Shown one piece after another: positions 24,372 to 32,745 of a stretch of 52,090 nucleotides of DNA; the first letter of the stretch is position 1; the number at the start of each line of letters is the position of its first letter. The position numbers and the translations under genes are program-made. This DNA is from Gammaproteobacteria bacterium (GTDB lineage: Bacteria > Pseudomonadota > Gammaproteobacteria > Ga0077536), in contig JALRCR010000004.1 in the NCBI GenBank assembly GCA_023257255.1, positions 1-52,090 on the forward strand. Direction: 5' to 3'. Under the pieces are notes generated by a model. It was given only the letters and a program-made list of their open reading frames with translations, did no database searches and was not told the origin of the DNA.

Positions 24372-26198
24372 ATGACCGAGACCACCGACCCCGCTCTCGC
24401 ACTGGCGGCGATTAACGACGACAGCCCGAGCGCGCGCTGGAATTTTCCGGCCGCGATTGGTTCGTTCGACAGCGCGCCCGCCGGCATTGGCACAGCGGTC
24501 AGCCTGAGTTACAGCTTTCTTGCGAGCGTGCCGGCCTACGACACCCCGCAAACCGGTTTTCAGGCCTTGAATAGCACCCAGCAGGACGCCGTGCGCGCCG
24601 CGCTTGCCCAGATTGCGGAAGTGACCGGGGTGAGCTTCACCGAAGTGGCGGCGGCCGATGGAACGCTTGCCTTCGGCGGCAACGACCAGAGCGCGGCGCA
24701 GGCGGCCTACGCCTATTTCCCGTATTACGACTATGTCACCGATGGCAATGGCCAAATCCTGTCCGTGAGCGAAGACGCGCTGGCCGGCACGGTGTGGCTT
24801 AACACCGACTACGCCAACGATCCGATCAATCCGGGCAGCGAGGGCTATGTGACCTTGCTGCACGAGATTGGTCACGCGCTGGGGCTGAAGCATCCGTTCG
24901 AAGCCGGTCCCGGGGGCTACACGCTGGGCACCGCGCTCGATACCGAGGCCTACACGGTGATGTCCTACAGCGTCGCGCCGCGCACCACGATTTACGAAAT
25001 CAGCGGCGACGCGCAGTCCTACAGCTACACGCTGCTCAATTTGTCGCCCACCTCGTTGATGAGCTATGACATCGCGGCCCTGCAGTATCTGTACGGCAAC
25101 AATCAAGGCACGCGCAGCGGCAACACGGTGTACAGCTGGGCGCTGAACGAAGAATTATTCGAAACCCTGTGGGATGCCGGTGGCATCGATACCATCGACT
25201 GCAGCAACCAGACGCTGGTCTGCCAGATCGACCTCACCGCCGGCGCGTTCAGCAGCATAGGCCTGCGTCAGACCGACGCCGAGATGCGCGCCGCGCTGGA
25301 CTTGCCCGACTGGTTCACCCAGAACCTGGATCCGGACACCTACAACGGCAGCCACAATCTTTGCATTGCCTACAACTGTGCGGTCGAGAACGCCACCGGC
25401 GGCAGCGCGGGCGATCGTCTGCAGGGCAATGCGCTGGCCAATGTGCTGCTGGGCGGCGCAGGGGCGGACACCTTGCTCGGCGCCGCGGGCGCCGACAGTT
25501 TGAACGGCGGCAGCGGCAATGACAGCCTCAACGGCGGCGATGGCGCAGACATCTACGTGGTGGACGCGAGCGGCGACGTGGTGGCGGAGAGCAACAGCAG
25601 CCTGTCGCTCGGCGGCAGCGATCTGGTCAACAGCAGCGTGAGTTTCGTCCTGGGCAACAACCTGGAGCGGCTGACCTTGAGCGGTTCGGCGGCCATCAAC
25701 GGGACCGGCAATGCGCTGGGCAATCTGCTGACCGGCAACAGCGGCGCCAACCTCCTCAAAGGCCTCGCGGGGCTTGATTCGCTCGCTGGCGGAAGCGGCA
25801 ACGATCAGCTCTTTGGTGGCCTCGGCAACGACACGCTGACCGGTGGTCTGGGTAACGACCGCTTTGTGTTTGATGCGCTCAATGGCAGTACCAACATCGA
25901 CCGCATCACGGACTTCAGGTCCGGCATCGACAAAATCGTGCTCGACGACGATATTTTTACCCGGCTGCCGGGATCGCTTGCGACCAAAACCCTGGCCGCC
26001 GCCGACTTCAAACTCATCACCAGCGGCACCGGGTTTGCCGCCGGCGATGCGAGCGACCGCATCATCTATAACACGACGACCGACAAGCTTTACTACGACG
26101 CCGACGGCACCGGGCGTTCGGCGGCGGTGCAGATTGCCACCGTCGTATTGACCGGCACGGCGCATCCGGTGGCAAAGGACTTTCTGCTGGTGGTGTGA
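24372..26198 (+). CDS. Serralysin-like RTX metalloprotease 2 (M10B)
   Basis: A 608-residue paralog of the preceding gene, 3 bases downstream and in the same operon; GGAGA before the stop of gene 1 serves as ribosome site. The zinc motif HEIGHALGLKH is at 164-174 and the Met-turn TVMSY near 195-199. RTX repeats run in two blocks: about 365-396 and 464-500. The end is DFLLVV, a typical type I secretion tail. The CX6C pair is at C277/C284. It differs most from genes 1 and 3 in the region between the two RTX blocks. Function as an extracellular protease is inferred from intact catalytic motifs. Confidence 0.88.
   Translation: MTETTDPALALAAINDDSPSARWNFPAAIGSFDSAPAGIGTAVSLSYSFLASVPAYDTPQTGFQALNSTQQDAVRAALAQIAEVTGVSFTEVAAADGTLAFGGNDQSAAQAAYAYFPYYDYVTDGNGQILSVSEDALAGTVWLNTDYANDPINPGSEGYVTLLHEIGHALGLKHPFEAGPGGYTLGTALDTEAYTVMSYSVAPRTTIYEISGDAQSYSYTLLNLSPTSLMSYDIAALQYLYGNNQGTRSGNTVYSWALNEELFETLWDAGGIDTIDCSNQTLVCQIDLTAGAFSSIGLRQTDAEMRAALDLPDWFTQNLDPDTYNGSHNLCIAYNCAVENATGGSAGDRLQGNALANVLLGGAGADTLLGAAGADSLNGGSGNDSLNGGDGADIYVVDASGDVVAESNSSLSLGGSDLVNSSVSFVLGNNLERLTLSGSAAINGTGNALGNLLTGNSGANLLKGLAGLDSLAGGSGNDQLFGGLGNDTLTGGLGNDRFVFDALNGSTNIDRITDFRSGIDKIVLDDDIFTRLPGSLATKTLAAADFKLITSGTGFAAGDASDRIIYNTTTDKLYYDADGTGRSAAVQIATVVLTGTAHPVAKDFLLVV
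25761..25871 (+). repeat. RTX calcium-binding nonapeptide block, protease 2
   Basis: This codes for four consecutive nonapeptides (GLAGLDSLA, GGSGNDQLF, GGLGNDTLT, GGLGNDRFVF). A first block of similar units lies near 25453-25560, including GGAGADTLL and GGSGNDSLN. Confidence 0.85.
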
Positions 26199-26272
26199 GG
26201 CGCGGGCGGCGGGTAAATTGACATCCGGGTCGGCCCTGATGCCTTCGGGGCCGGCGACACCGGAGGTCAGCC

Positions 26273-28204
26273 CTGAGCACCATCACCACCAATCCCCTGC
26301 GCGCCTTGTTGGCCATTGCCGACGACAGCGTTAGCGCGCGCTGGAACTTTCCGGCGGCGCTTAATACGTCCTTAAGCGCGCCCGGTGGGATTGGTAAAGC
26401 CGTTGCGCTGACCTACAGCTTCCTGCGCGATGCACCGACCTACGATCCGCAGCCCAGCTTTCTGGCCTTCACCAACGCCCAGAAGACCGCCGCCCGCAGC
26501 GCCCTCGACAGCATCGACGACATGGTGCGCGTGGCCTTCACCGAAGACAGTTCGGGCCTCGGACAAAACGGCGATCTGGCCTTTGGCAGTAACAGCCAGC
26601 CGGCCGGTAACGCCGGCTATGCCTACTACCCCGCATTTGACTACAGCTCCTCTGGCGGCCGCTTCACCCAGATCACCGCCAACGCAGTAGGCGGCACGGT
26701 CTGGCTGAATCGCAGCACCGCCAGCGACAGCTTTGCGCCCGGCACGGACGGCTATGCCACGCTGCTGCACGAAGTCGGGCATGCGCTGGGGTTGAAACAT
26801 CCGTTTGCGGCCTCGGCGGCCGGCTACGTGCTGAGCGCCGCGCTCGACAGCGAACGCTACACGGTGATGTCCTACAACGCGGCGTCGAAGAGCCTGATCT
26901 ACGACGTCAGCGGAACCGCCAGCAGTTACAGCTACGTGGTGTATGCCGCGCGACCGACCACGCTGATGCCGCTCGATATCACGGCTTTGCAGTATCTCTA
27001 CGGCGCCAATACCAGCACGCGCACCGGCAGCGACACCTACCGCTGGACGACCAACCAGGAACTGCTGGAGACCCTGTGGGATGCCGGCGGCACCGACATC
27101 CTCGACTGCTCAAACCAGACCCTGCGCTGTGTCGTCAATCTCACGCCTGGCAGCTTCAGCTCAATCGCGCTGCGCGAGACCGATGCCGAGAAGCGCTCGG
27201 CGCTCGGCTTGCCCAGCTGGTTTAGCGTGAGCCTGAGCGCGTCGACCTACGACGGCAGCAATAACCTTGCGATCGCGAGCGGCACCTGGATTGAGAAGGC
27301 CATCGGCGGCAGCGCGGCCGACTGGCTGCAGGGCAATGTGCGCGACAACCTGCTGGACGGACGCGGTGGCGCCGACACGCTCACCGGCGGCGCGGGCAAC
27401 GACACCTATGTGGTCAACAGTGCGGGCGACCGGGTGGAGGAGAGCGCGAGCGCCGGCACCGATCTGGTCCAGACCACCGTCACCTACACCCTGGCCGCCA
27501 ACGTGGAGCAGGGGCGGGTGATGGCCACCGGCGCAGTCAACCTGAGCGGCAACGCGCTGGGCAACGTGCTGTACGCCGGCAATGGCAACAACCTGCTGGA
27601 CGGCGCCGGCGGGATCGATACCGTCAGCTACGCCTATGCGCCGGCCGGCGTGGTGCTGAGTCTGGCCAAGAGCAGTGCGCAGAGCACCGGCGGCTCGGGC
27701 AGCGATACCCTGCAGCACGTGGAAGGCTTAAGCGGCAGCGGCTTCGGCGACAAGCTGAGCGGCAACGGCAGTGCCAACAGTCTGCGCGGCGCCGGGGGCA
27801 ATGATTCCCTCGTCGGCGGTGCGGGGAACGACCTGCTGGCCGGCGGGCTGGGCCGCGACATCCTCGCGGGCGGCGCGGGCCAGGACCGGTTTCGCTTCGA
27901 TACCGCGCCCGCGACCAGCGGCAACATCGACACGCTGCGCGACTTCAGCGTCACTGACGATCTGATTGAACTCGAAAACGCCGTGTTCCCGGCTATCGGC
28001 GGATCGGGTGCGCTGGGCGGCGGCATCCTGCGCGTCGGCGCCGGCGTCAGTACCGCAGCGGATGCCAACGACCATTTGATCTACAACAAGACCACGGGTG
28101 CGCTGTACTACGATGCCGACGGCGCGGGCGGTGATGCGGCCGTGCAGTTTGCCAAGCTAGCCGCCGGCCTTGCGCTCGGCAAGGCTGATTTTCTGGTCAC
28201 CTGA
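26273..28204 (+). CDS. Serralysin-like RTX metalloprotease 3, probable CTG start
   Basis: A 643-residue paralog. The catalytic motif HEVGHALGLKH is near 166-176, the Met-turn TVMSYN follows, the CX6C pair is C279/C286, RTX blocks end in DRFRF, and the tail is DFLVT. Between the in-frame stop at 26237 and the core there is no in-frame ATG or GTG; only TTG at 26306 and CTG at 26273. GGAGGT at 26262-26267 stands at proper distance from the CTG. Starting there gives STITTNPLRALLAIADDS before ARWNFP, exactly as many residues (27 to the P) as in protease 1; the TTG start would remove 11 and has no ribosome site. A CTG start is therefore favoured, though unusual. It is more like gene 1 than gene 2. 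Confidence 0.85.
   Translation: MSTITTNPLRALLAIADDSVSARWNFPAALNTSLSAPGGIGKAVALTYSFLRDAPTYDPQPSFLAFTNAQKTAARSALDSIDDMVRVAFTEDSSGLGQNGDLAFGSNSQPAGNAGYAYYPAFDYSSSGGRFTQITANAVGGTVWLNRSTASDSFAPGTDGYATLLHEVGHALGLKHPFAASAAGYVLSAALDSERYTVMSYNAASKSLIYDVSGTASSYSYVVYAARPTTLMPLDITALQYLYGANTSTRTGSDTYRWTTNQELLETLWDAGGTDILDCSNQTLRCVVNLTPGSFSSIALRETDAEKRSALGLPSWFSVSLSASTYDGSNNLAIASGTWIEKAIGGSAADWLQGNVRDNLLDGRGGADTLTGGAGNDTYVVNSAGDRVEESASAGTDLVQTTVTYTLAANVEQGRVMATGAVNLSGNALGNVLYAGNGNNLLDGAGGIDTVSYAYAPAGVVLSLAKSSAQSTGGSGSDTLQHVEGLSGSGFGDKLSGNGSANSLRGAGGNDSLVGGAGNDLLAGGLGRDILAGGAGQDRFRFDTAPATSGNIDTLRDFSVTDDLIELENAVFPAIGGSGALGGGILRVGAGVSTAADANDHLIYNKTTGALYYDADGAGGDAAVQFAKLAAGLALGKADFLVT
27788..27898 (+). repeat. 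RTX calcium-binding nonapeptide block, protease 3
   Basis: This codes for four consecutive nonapeptides (GAGGNDSLV, GGAGNDLLA, GGLGRDILA, GGAGQDRFRF). Earlier units lie near 27361-27415 and 27577-27620. Confidence 0.85.
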
Positions 28205-28331
28205 TCCACCCGGATGGCGGGCGGCGCGCCATCAGCGCCGTGGTCCCTCAAGCCGTCCGGGGCACGGTCGATGCAGCAAGGACGCCAATGCAGAACCGCT
28301 CAAGGCCAAGGCTGCGCGAAGGAGCGCGAAC

Positions 28332-28418
28332 GTGACATCCCCTTCAGTCCAGACGGCAAGCGCCAAACAGACCCTGCTGGTTTTTGCCGGCATGGTGTTC
28401 TCGATCTGGCTGGCCTGA
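28332..28418 (+). CDS. Small membrane-anchor ORF, in frame with and 5' of the next gene (interrupted by TGA)
   Basis: A 28-residue frame from a GTG with AAGGAG seven bases upstream. After a polar start it has one hydrophobic segment (TLLVFAGMVFSIWLA) and stops at TGA 28416-28418. The reading frame continues without shift for five codons to the GTG taken as start of the next gene, which has no ribosome site of its own. So this may be the N-terminal signal anchor of that protein, broken by a nonsense codon or read through, rather than a separate small protein. Reading the TGA as a sense codon would give a normal membrane-anchored protein. Confidence 0.55.
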   Translation: MTSPSVQTASAKQTLLVFAGMVFSIWLA

Positions 28419-28433
28419 ACGATTCGCGCCCGC

Positions 28434-29522
28434 GTGCTCGAAACCCCTCAGTTGCCAACCGACGGTCCCTTGAAGCCTTTTGTCATTCCTGAAACAGACG
28501 CGCCTGTTTGTCAGGCGACGGACTGCAAGCTGGCACTGGACTATCCCCGGCCGGGTCAGGTGGTGCGGGTACAGGCGGTGCAACTTCAACTCCCCGCGGT
28601 CCGGGTCATCAGCGCCCAACCGGGCTACGCGCTGGTGCCGCAGTCGCCGCCCCTGCTGTACGTCCTGCCCATGGATTCTCCGCGCCTGCCGTTTGTTGAA
28701 ATGCGCCTGCCGCTGGACGATGCGGCGCCGGACCCGCGCGCGCCCGGCGTCGACACCGACCAGCCGGGCTGGGTGCGCGCAGGGCGCGACCTGGCAAGCG
28801 GGGCGATGATCGATTTTGCCGGTGCCGGCAGTCTGCCGGCGACCGCGCCTCGCGCCTATTCCGAGCTGCGGTTTCAGCCCGTGCCCACAGTCGACTGGTG
28901 GTCCCTCACCCTGAGCGAGCAATGGCCGACCACGCCCGTGCAGGGCAATAAAGTCATGCTGCATTTCTCGCCGGCGACCCTCAGCGGCGAGGTGTCGCGG
29001 GATAGCCCGGACTTGCCGCTGGAAGCCTACGTCCACAGCTTTTATCGCGCGCCGGGCGTGCCGGATCGCACGGTGCTGTCCATGGATATGGGCGAGTCCT
29101 ATCGGATGCGCGAGCGCCGTTTTGGCAACCCGGTCGTCACGGATCCGCTGCCGCAGGCGCTGTGGCTGGAATGGCAGGACCAGACGGCAGGCGCCGGCGC
29201 TGCCCTCTGGCGCGTACCGGTGACGGCGCTGGTCAAGGATGGCACCGGCCTGCGGCTGTGGTTGGCGGTGGCCGGTTGGGCGGTGCCGATTACGGTGACG
29301 GAACTGCAGCGCGTGGGTGCGCACAGCGTGGTAATTGAGCAAGCCGGCGCGCGCGGCATGCCGATCCGCGCGCAGGACTGGCGGGCGCTTGGCAGCGCGG
29401 CGCGCCGTGCGACCTATCTTGCGCACCTCGACGCGGAGCGCCATCTCCTGCACGCGGGGGCGCAACTCATCGTGCAGCCGCCGACGGCGCTGCCGCCCGG
29501 CTCGCCGGTGGGCTCGCCATGA
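28434..29522 (+). CDS. Uncharacterised protein of the TelA operon (likely exported if joined to the 28332 segment)
   Basis: A 362-residue protein from GTG 28434; I do not recognise the family. It has no membrane segment of its own. Its first 130 residues are rich in Pro and beta-forming residues with a CQATDC pair near residue 26-31; later parts (LSEQWPTTPVQGNKVMLHFSP, SMDMGESYRMRERRFG) look globular and beta-rich. The same frame extends upstream through TGA 28416 into a membrane-anchor segment with a good ribosome site, so the true product may be larger and periplasmic. Its stop overlaps the ATG of the next gene (ATGA), showing translational coupling in the TelA operon. Confidence 0.6.
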   Translation: MLETPQLPTDGPLKPFVIPETDAPVCQATDCKLALDYPRPGQVVRVQAVQLQLPAVRVISAQPGYALVPQSPPLLYVLPMDSPRLPFVEMRLPLDDAAPDPRAPGVDTDQPGWVRAGRDLASGAMIDFAGAGSLPATAPRAYSELRFQPVPTVDWWSLTLSEQWPTTPVQGNKVMLHFSPATLSGEVSRDSPDLPLEAYVHSFYRAPGVPDRTVLSMDMGESYRMRERRFGNPVVTDPLPQALWLEWQDQTAGAGAALWRVPVTALVKDGTGLRLWLAVAGWAVPITVTELQRVGAHSVVIEQAGARGMPIRAQDWRALGSAARRATYLAHLDAERHLLHAGAQLIVQPPTALPPGSPVGSP

Positions 29523-30226
29523 GCGCGGTCTTGCCGGGCATCGCCGACGCGCAGACCGTCGCCCGGGCCGCCGCCATGCTTGCGCTGGGGCGCGAACTCG
29601 TCGACTCGCTGGATGCCGGCCTCGGCGATCCGATGGCCAAAATCCTGCCTTTGGTAGATGCCGCCAGTGCCGACGCCGCCAGCCTCCAGCGGGTGAACCA
29701 GGATTTGCTGCCGCTGATGCAGCGGCTGACGCGAAAGCAAAAAGGGCCCTCGTGGCTGCGCTGGTTTTCCGGCGAAAGTCTGGAACAGGAAGTGCTGTTC
29801 GAGCAGGTCCAGCACGAAATCGAAGCCTTGGTCGAAATGGGTGAGCGCACCCAGATGCGACTGAAAACCCATGCCCGGACCCTTGAGGCCGAGCGCATCA
29901 GCATGGCGAACGACGTGCAGCGTTTGCTGACCGATGCAGCCGCCATCCGCTTGCTGCTGGGGCCTGCGTATGTGCGGGCCCGCCGGGAGGCCGGCCTGCT
30001 GATGGACGATCTTGAGCGATTGGCGCGTCGCGCGGCCAACCTCGACACGCTGGCCGCTGCGTTAGAACTTAGCCGCGGCCAGTACGACGTGACCACGACG
30101 CATCTGCTGGCGGTGGCGGATCGTTTCACCGAAGTCCGGGCGCTGCTGGTGCCGCTGTGGAAGCAGGCCATGGGCTTTGAACTGTTCGCCCGCCGCACGG
30201 CGGAACCCAATCCTTTCGAGAGGTAG
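29519..30226 (+). CDS. Uncharacterised helical protein between the unknown gene and telA
   Basis: A 235-residue, mostly alpha-helical protein with long heptad-like stretches (SLEQEVLFEQVQHEIEALVEMGERTQMRLKTHARTLEAERISM), suggesting a coiled coil. It has no signal peptide or membrane segment. The family is not recognised with confidence, but the position directly before telA, with the same helical style, recalls the XpaC/TelA partner arrangement seen elsewhere; that is inference. The start ATG overlaps the upstream stop by four bases, and telA begins 4 bases after its stop. Confidence 0.7.
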   Translation: MSAVLPGIADAQTVARAAAMLALGRELVDSLDAGLGDPMAKILPLVDAASADAASLQRVNQDLLPLMQRLTRKQKGPSWLRWFSGESLEQEVLFEQVQHEIEALVEMGERTQMRLKTHARTLEAERISMANDVQRLLTDAAAIRLLLGPAYVRARREAGLLMDDLERLARRAANLDTLAAALELSRGQYDVTTTHLLAVADRFTEVRALLVPLWKQAMGFELFARRTAEPNPFER

Positions 30227-30230
30227 ACCC

Positions 30231-31304
30231 ATGGCGCAAGTGACCGAACAGGCCGAACCCCAGTCCGCAGAACTGCTCGCGCCCGCGCTCCTGCCCGACC
30301 CCGCCAAGGTGCAGGAACTGACGCTGGCCCTGCAGGCCGCCCCGCTGACTGAGATCTACAGCTTCGGCCGAGAACTGGGCGCCGACACCGCGCGCCAGAC
30401 CGACGCCCTGCTTGAGCAGGTGAAGTCCAGGGATCTGGAAACCATGGGCGGGCGCTTGTCAGAAATTGTCACCGTGGCCCGCGGCCTGAACATTGGCGCG
30501 CTGTCCGACGGCCGTTCGCGGGTGCCGCTGATCGGCGGACTGATCGACAAGCTGCGCGTGCGCGGCGGCACGCTGGCGCTGAAGTTTCAGGATGTCCGCG
30601 CGCAGATCGACAGCCTCGTCGGTGAACTCGAAACCATGAAGGGCAACCTTGGCAGCCGCGTGGAGACGCTGGAACAGGCCTACGGCGCGGTGACCCGCGA
30701 ACATGCCTTGCTCGGCGCCTACATCGAGGCGGGCGAGGCGGTGCTGGTGACGCGCCGCGAAAGCACCGCCGCGATGGATCTGGCGGCGGCCGAGGATCCG
30801 GTGCTCGCGCAGTCCCTCCACGATCATCGCGCGGCGCTGGCCGCGCTCAACAAGCGCATCGCCGACATGCGCCTCCTTCAGCACGCGGCCCTGCAGCAGT
30901 TGCCGATGATTCGGATGGTGCAGGCCAATAACCGCGCGCTCATCGAGAAGTTTCATAACGTCAAAGAGCTGACCATCCCCGCCTGGAAGCGGCAGTTCAT
31001 GCTGGCCCTGTCGCTGAATGAGCAGAAGAACGCGGTGAATCTCGCCGAAACCATCGACGACGCCACCAACGCCTTCATGCTGGAGAACGCGCGATTGCTG
31101 AAAGAGAACACCGTCAACACGGCGCGCGCCAACCAGCGGCAGGTCATCGATATGCAGACCTTGCAGCAGGTGCACGAGTCCCTGTTGTCTACCGTGCAAG
31201 AAGTGGTGCGCATTAACCGCGAGGGCGCCGAGCAGCGGAGCAACGTCAGCGCGCAGCTGCTGACCCTGCGGCGCGAGATGAACGCCAGACTCGGCGCCGA
31301 CTGA
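30231..31304 (+). CDS. telA: TelA family protein (toxic-anion / tellurite resistance-associated)
   Basis: A 357-residue helical protein matching TelA: SFGRELGADTARQTDALLEQVKSRDLETMGGRLSEIV near the start, LIDKLRVRGGTLALKFQDVRAQIDSL, RETSTAAMD-like RRESTAAMDLAAAEDP, and the conserved WKRQFMLALSLNEQKNAVNLAETIDDATN followed by NARLLKENTVNTARANQRQVIDMQTLQQVHESLLSTVQEV. TelA proteins are linked to resistance to tellurite and to cell-wall-active agents, by an unknown mechanism, and are cytoplasmic. GAGAGGT precedes the ATG at 30231. It is third of a tightly packed four-gene operon. Confidence 0.88.
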   Translation: MAQVTEQAEPQSAELLAPALLPDPAKVQELTLALQAAPLTEIYSFGRELGADTARQTDALLEQVKSRDLETMGGRLSEIVTVARGLNIGALSDGRSRVPLIGGLIDKLRVRGGTLALKFQDVRAQIDSLVGELETMKGNLGSRVETLEQAYGAVTREHALLGAYIEAGEAVLVTRRESTAAMDLAAAEDPVLAQSLHDHRAALAALNKRIADMRLLQHAALQQLPMIRMVQANNRALIEKFHNVKELTIPAWKRQFMLALSLNEQKNAVNLAETIDDATNAFMLENARLLKENTVNTARANQRQVIDMQTLQQVHESLLSTVQEVVRINREGAEQRSNVSAQLLTLRREMNARLGAD

Positions 31305-31306
31305 AG

Positions 31307-32740
31307 ATGCGTGAGGAGCAGCCAGCGCCGACGGTCTCCGGCGTGAGTGAGGGCAGCTGGGATCTGGACGCGCATGCGCGTCTGTCGGGGCTCAGATTGC
31401 GCGCCGCGCTGCTGGGTGCGGGTCTGGCGCTGGCCGGGCTGGCAGCTTGGTACTTGCTGCAGGCGCCGCTCACCGCGCTCGTCAGCAGCGTTTGGCAGTT
31501 TGTCCTGGGGCAGGGCGCGCTGCCGGCCGCGCATGTGCCGTCGGTGATCGATGACGCCGGCTGGCAGTCGCTAATGGAACGGGGGCTCGTTGGCGTGGTG
31601 CTCGCTGGCACGCTGATGGGTCACGCCTACGGCAAGACCGGCACGTTGCGCGGATCCTGGCTGCTGGCGCCGGTCGTGCTGCTGGTGCTGGTGTTGATCT
31701 GGCTGTCATCGCCCACCCGCAACACCTGGAATCTGGTGCCGGGACCGCTGGAGCGGGACATCCTGCTGGCACGTTATCCGGCCGCCGAGGAGCGGCTCCT
31801 TGGGCTCGTCAACGCCGGAGCGGCGTCGACTTTGCGTCATTACGTGCTGGCACAAGTTGCCTTGCGCACGGGCGAGGCGAGCCAGTTGGCCAGCGCTGGG
31901 GGCGAGATGCTGGCGATAGTCGACAAGGTGGTTTACGGCCGTGCGCAAAGCGACGACCTCAATATCGGGCTGCACTATCGGCCGGAGGTGGTGCGCGCGG
32001 TGGACCAGGCGCTGAACGGCGAACCGCTGACCGAAGTCGGCATGAGCCAGCCAGGGGCGCTTGATTCAGGCCAAGGGCAGGCGGGGGGCGGGCGACTGTT
32101 GGCCGGCGGCGTATTGCTGGCCGCAGCGGGGGCGCTGTGGCGGCTCTGGTTACAGATGTGCGAACGGATCCGGAGCGTGGCGGGGCAGCTGGAAGTAAAC
32201 GCCACCCAGCGCGCGCTCGCGTCCCTACGGACCAGCTCGACGGCACGCAGCGTGCCCTTGCAAGCGCCGGCAGCGGCGCCGCTTTTTACCTGGCGCCGCG
32301 TACTGCGGGGCTTGCTGCTGATGCCGGTGCTGCTCGTCAGCTGCACGTTCCTGAAAATGCTCCCGGATGCTTTTCGCAGCAGTACGGTCAGCCTGCCTGA
32401 CGATGAAAAACAGCCCTGTGTGCTGGTCGGCGTCTGGTCTTCCTCGCACAAGGATGCGGTATTCAAATTTGAACTGATGGAAGACGGCCGCTGGACGGCG
32501 GTGCCCTTGGCTGCCGGTTCGTATGCCAGCAAAAGCTACAAGGGCACCTGGCGGGTGCGGGCGGAAAGCTACATCGAGTGGACCGATGACGACGAGCCTC
32601 AGTGGAGGGAAAGCAACCGGATTTTGTCGCTGGAAGCAGACAGCTTCAGTCTGCGCGAAGCGGACGGTCAGCCCAGCCGCTTCAACCGCATGGAGGCGCC
32701 GCGCAACGGGCGCTGCGCGGCGCCCGCCAACGCACAATGA
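31307..32740 (+). CDS. Uncharacterised multi-spanning membrane protein of the TelA operon
   Basis: A 477-residue protein beginning two bases after the telA stop. Hydrophobic segments lie at about 30-52, 88-108, 120-135, 262-280 and 330-350. A soluble loop of about 120 residues lies between the third and fourth. The C-terminal 110 residues, after VSCTFLK, form a beta-rich domain (VLVGVWSSSHKDAVFKFELMEDGRWTAV, YKGTWRVRAESYIEWTDDD) resembling small lipocalin-like or DUF-type sensor domains. The family is not recognised. As the only integral membrane partner of telA here, it could anchor the TelA system at the membrane, which is inference. Confidence 0.7.
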   Translation: MREEQPAPTVSGVSEGSWDLDAHARLSGLRLRAALLGAGLALAGLAAWYLLQAPLTALVSSVWQFVLGQGALPAAHVPSVIDDAGWQSLMERGLVGVVLAGTLMGHAYGKTGTLRGSWLLAPVVLLVLVLIWLSSPTRNTWNLVPGPLERDILLARYPAAEERLLGLVNAGAASTLRHYVLAQVALRTGEASQLASAGGEMLAIVDKVVYGRAQSDDLNIGLHYRPEVVRAVDQALNGEPLTEVGMSQPGALDSGQGQAGGGRLLAGGVLLAAAGALWRLWLQMCERIRSVAGQLEVNATQRALASLRTSSTARSVPLQAPAAAPLFTWRRVLRGLLLMPVLLVSCTFLKMLPDAFRSSTVSLPDDEKQPCVLVGVWSSSHKDAVFKFELMEDGRWTAVPLAAGSYASKSYKGTWRVRAESYIEWTDDDEPQWRESNRILSLEADSFSLREADGQPSRFNRMEAPRNGRCAAPANAQ

Positions 32741-32745
32741 GCCGC

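Noticed and set aside
22965-25106. A 713-codon open frame on the minus strand across serralysin genes 1 and 2.
   Set aside because: It is antisense to two well-supported protease genes with intact motifs; long antisense frames are common in GC-rich coding DNA. The translated product shows no recognisable domain.
23533-27898. Regular short repeats in the protease genes considered as a CRISPR or DNA repeat array.
   Set aside because: They are in frame and code for glycine/aspartate nonapeptides (RTX), with no constant spacers.
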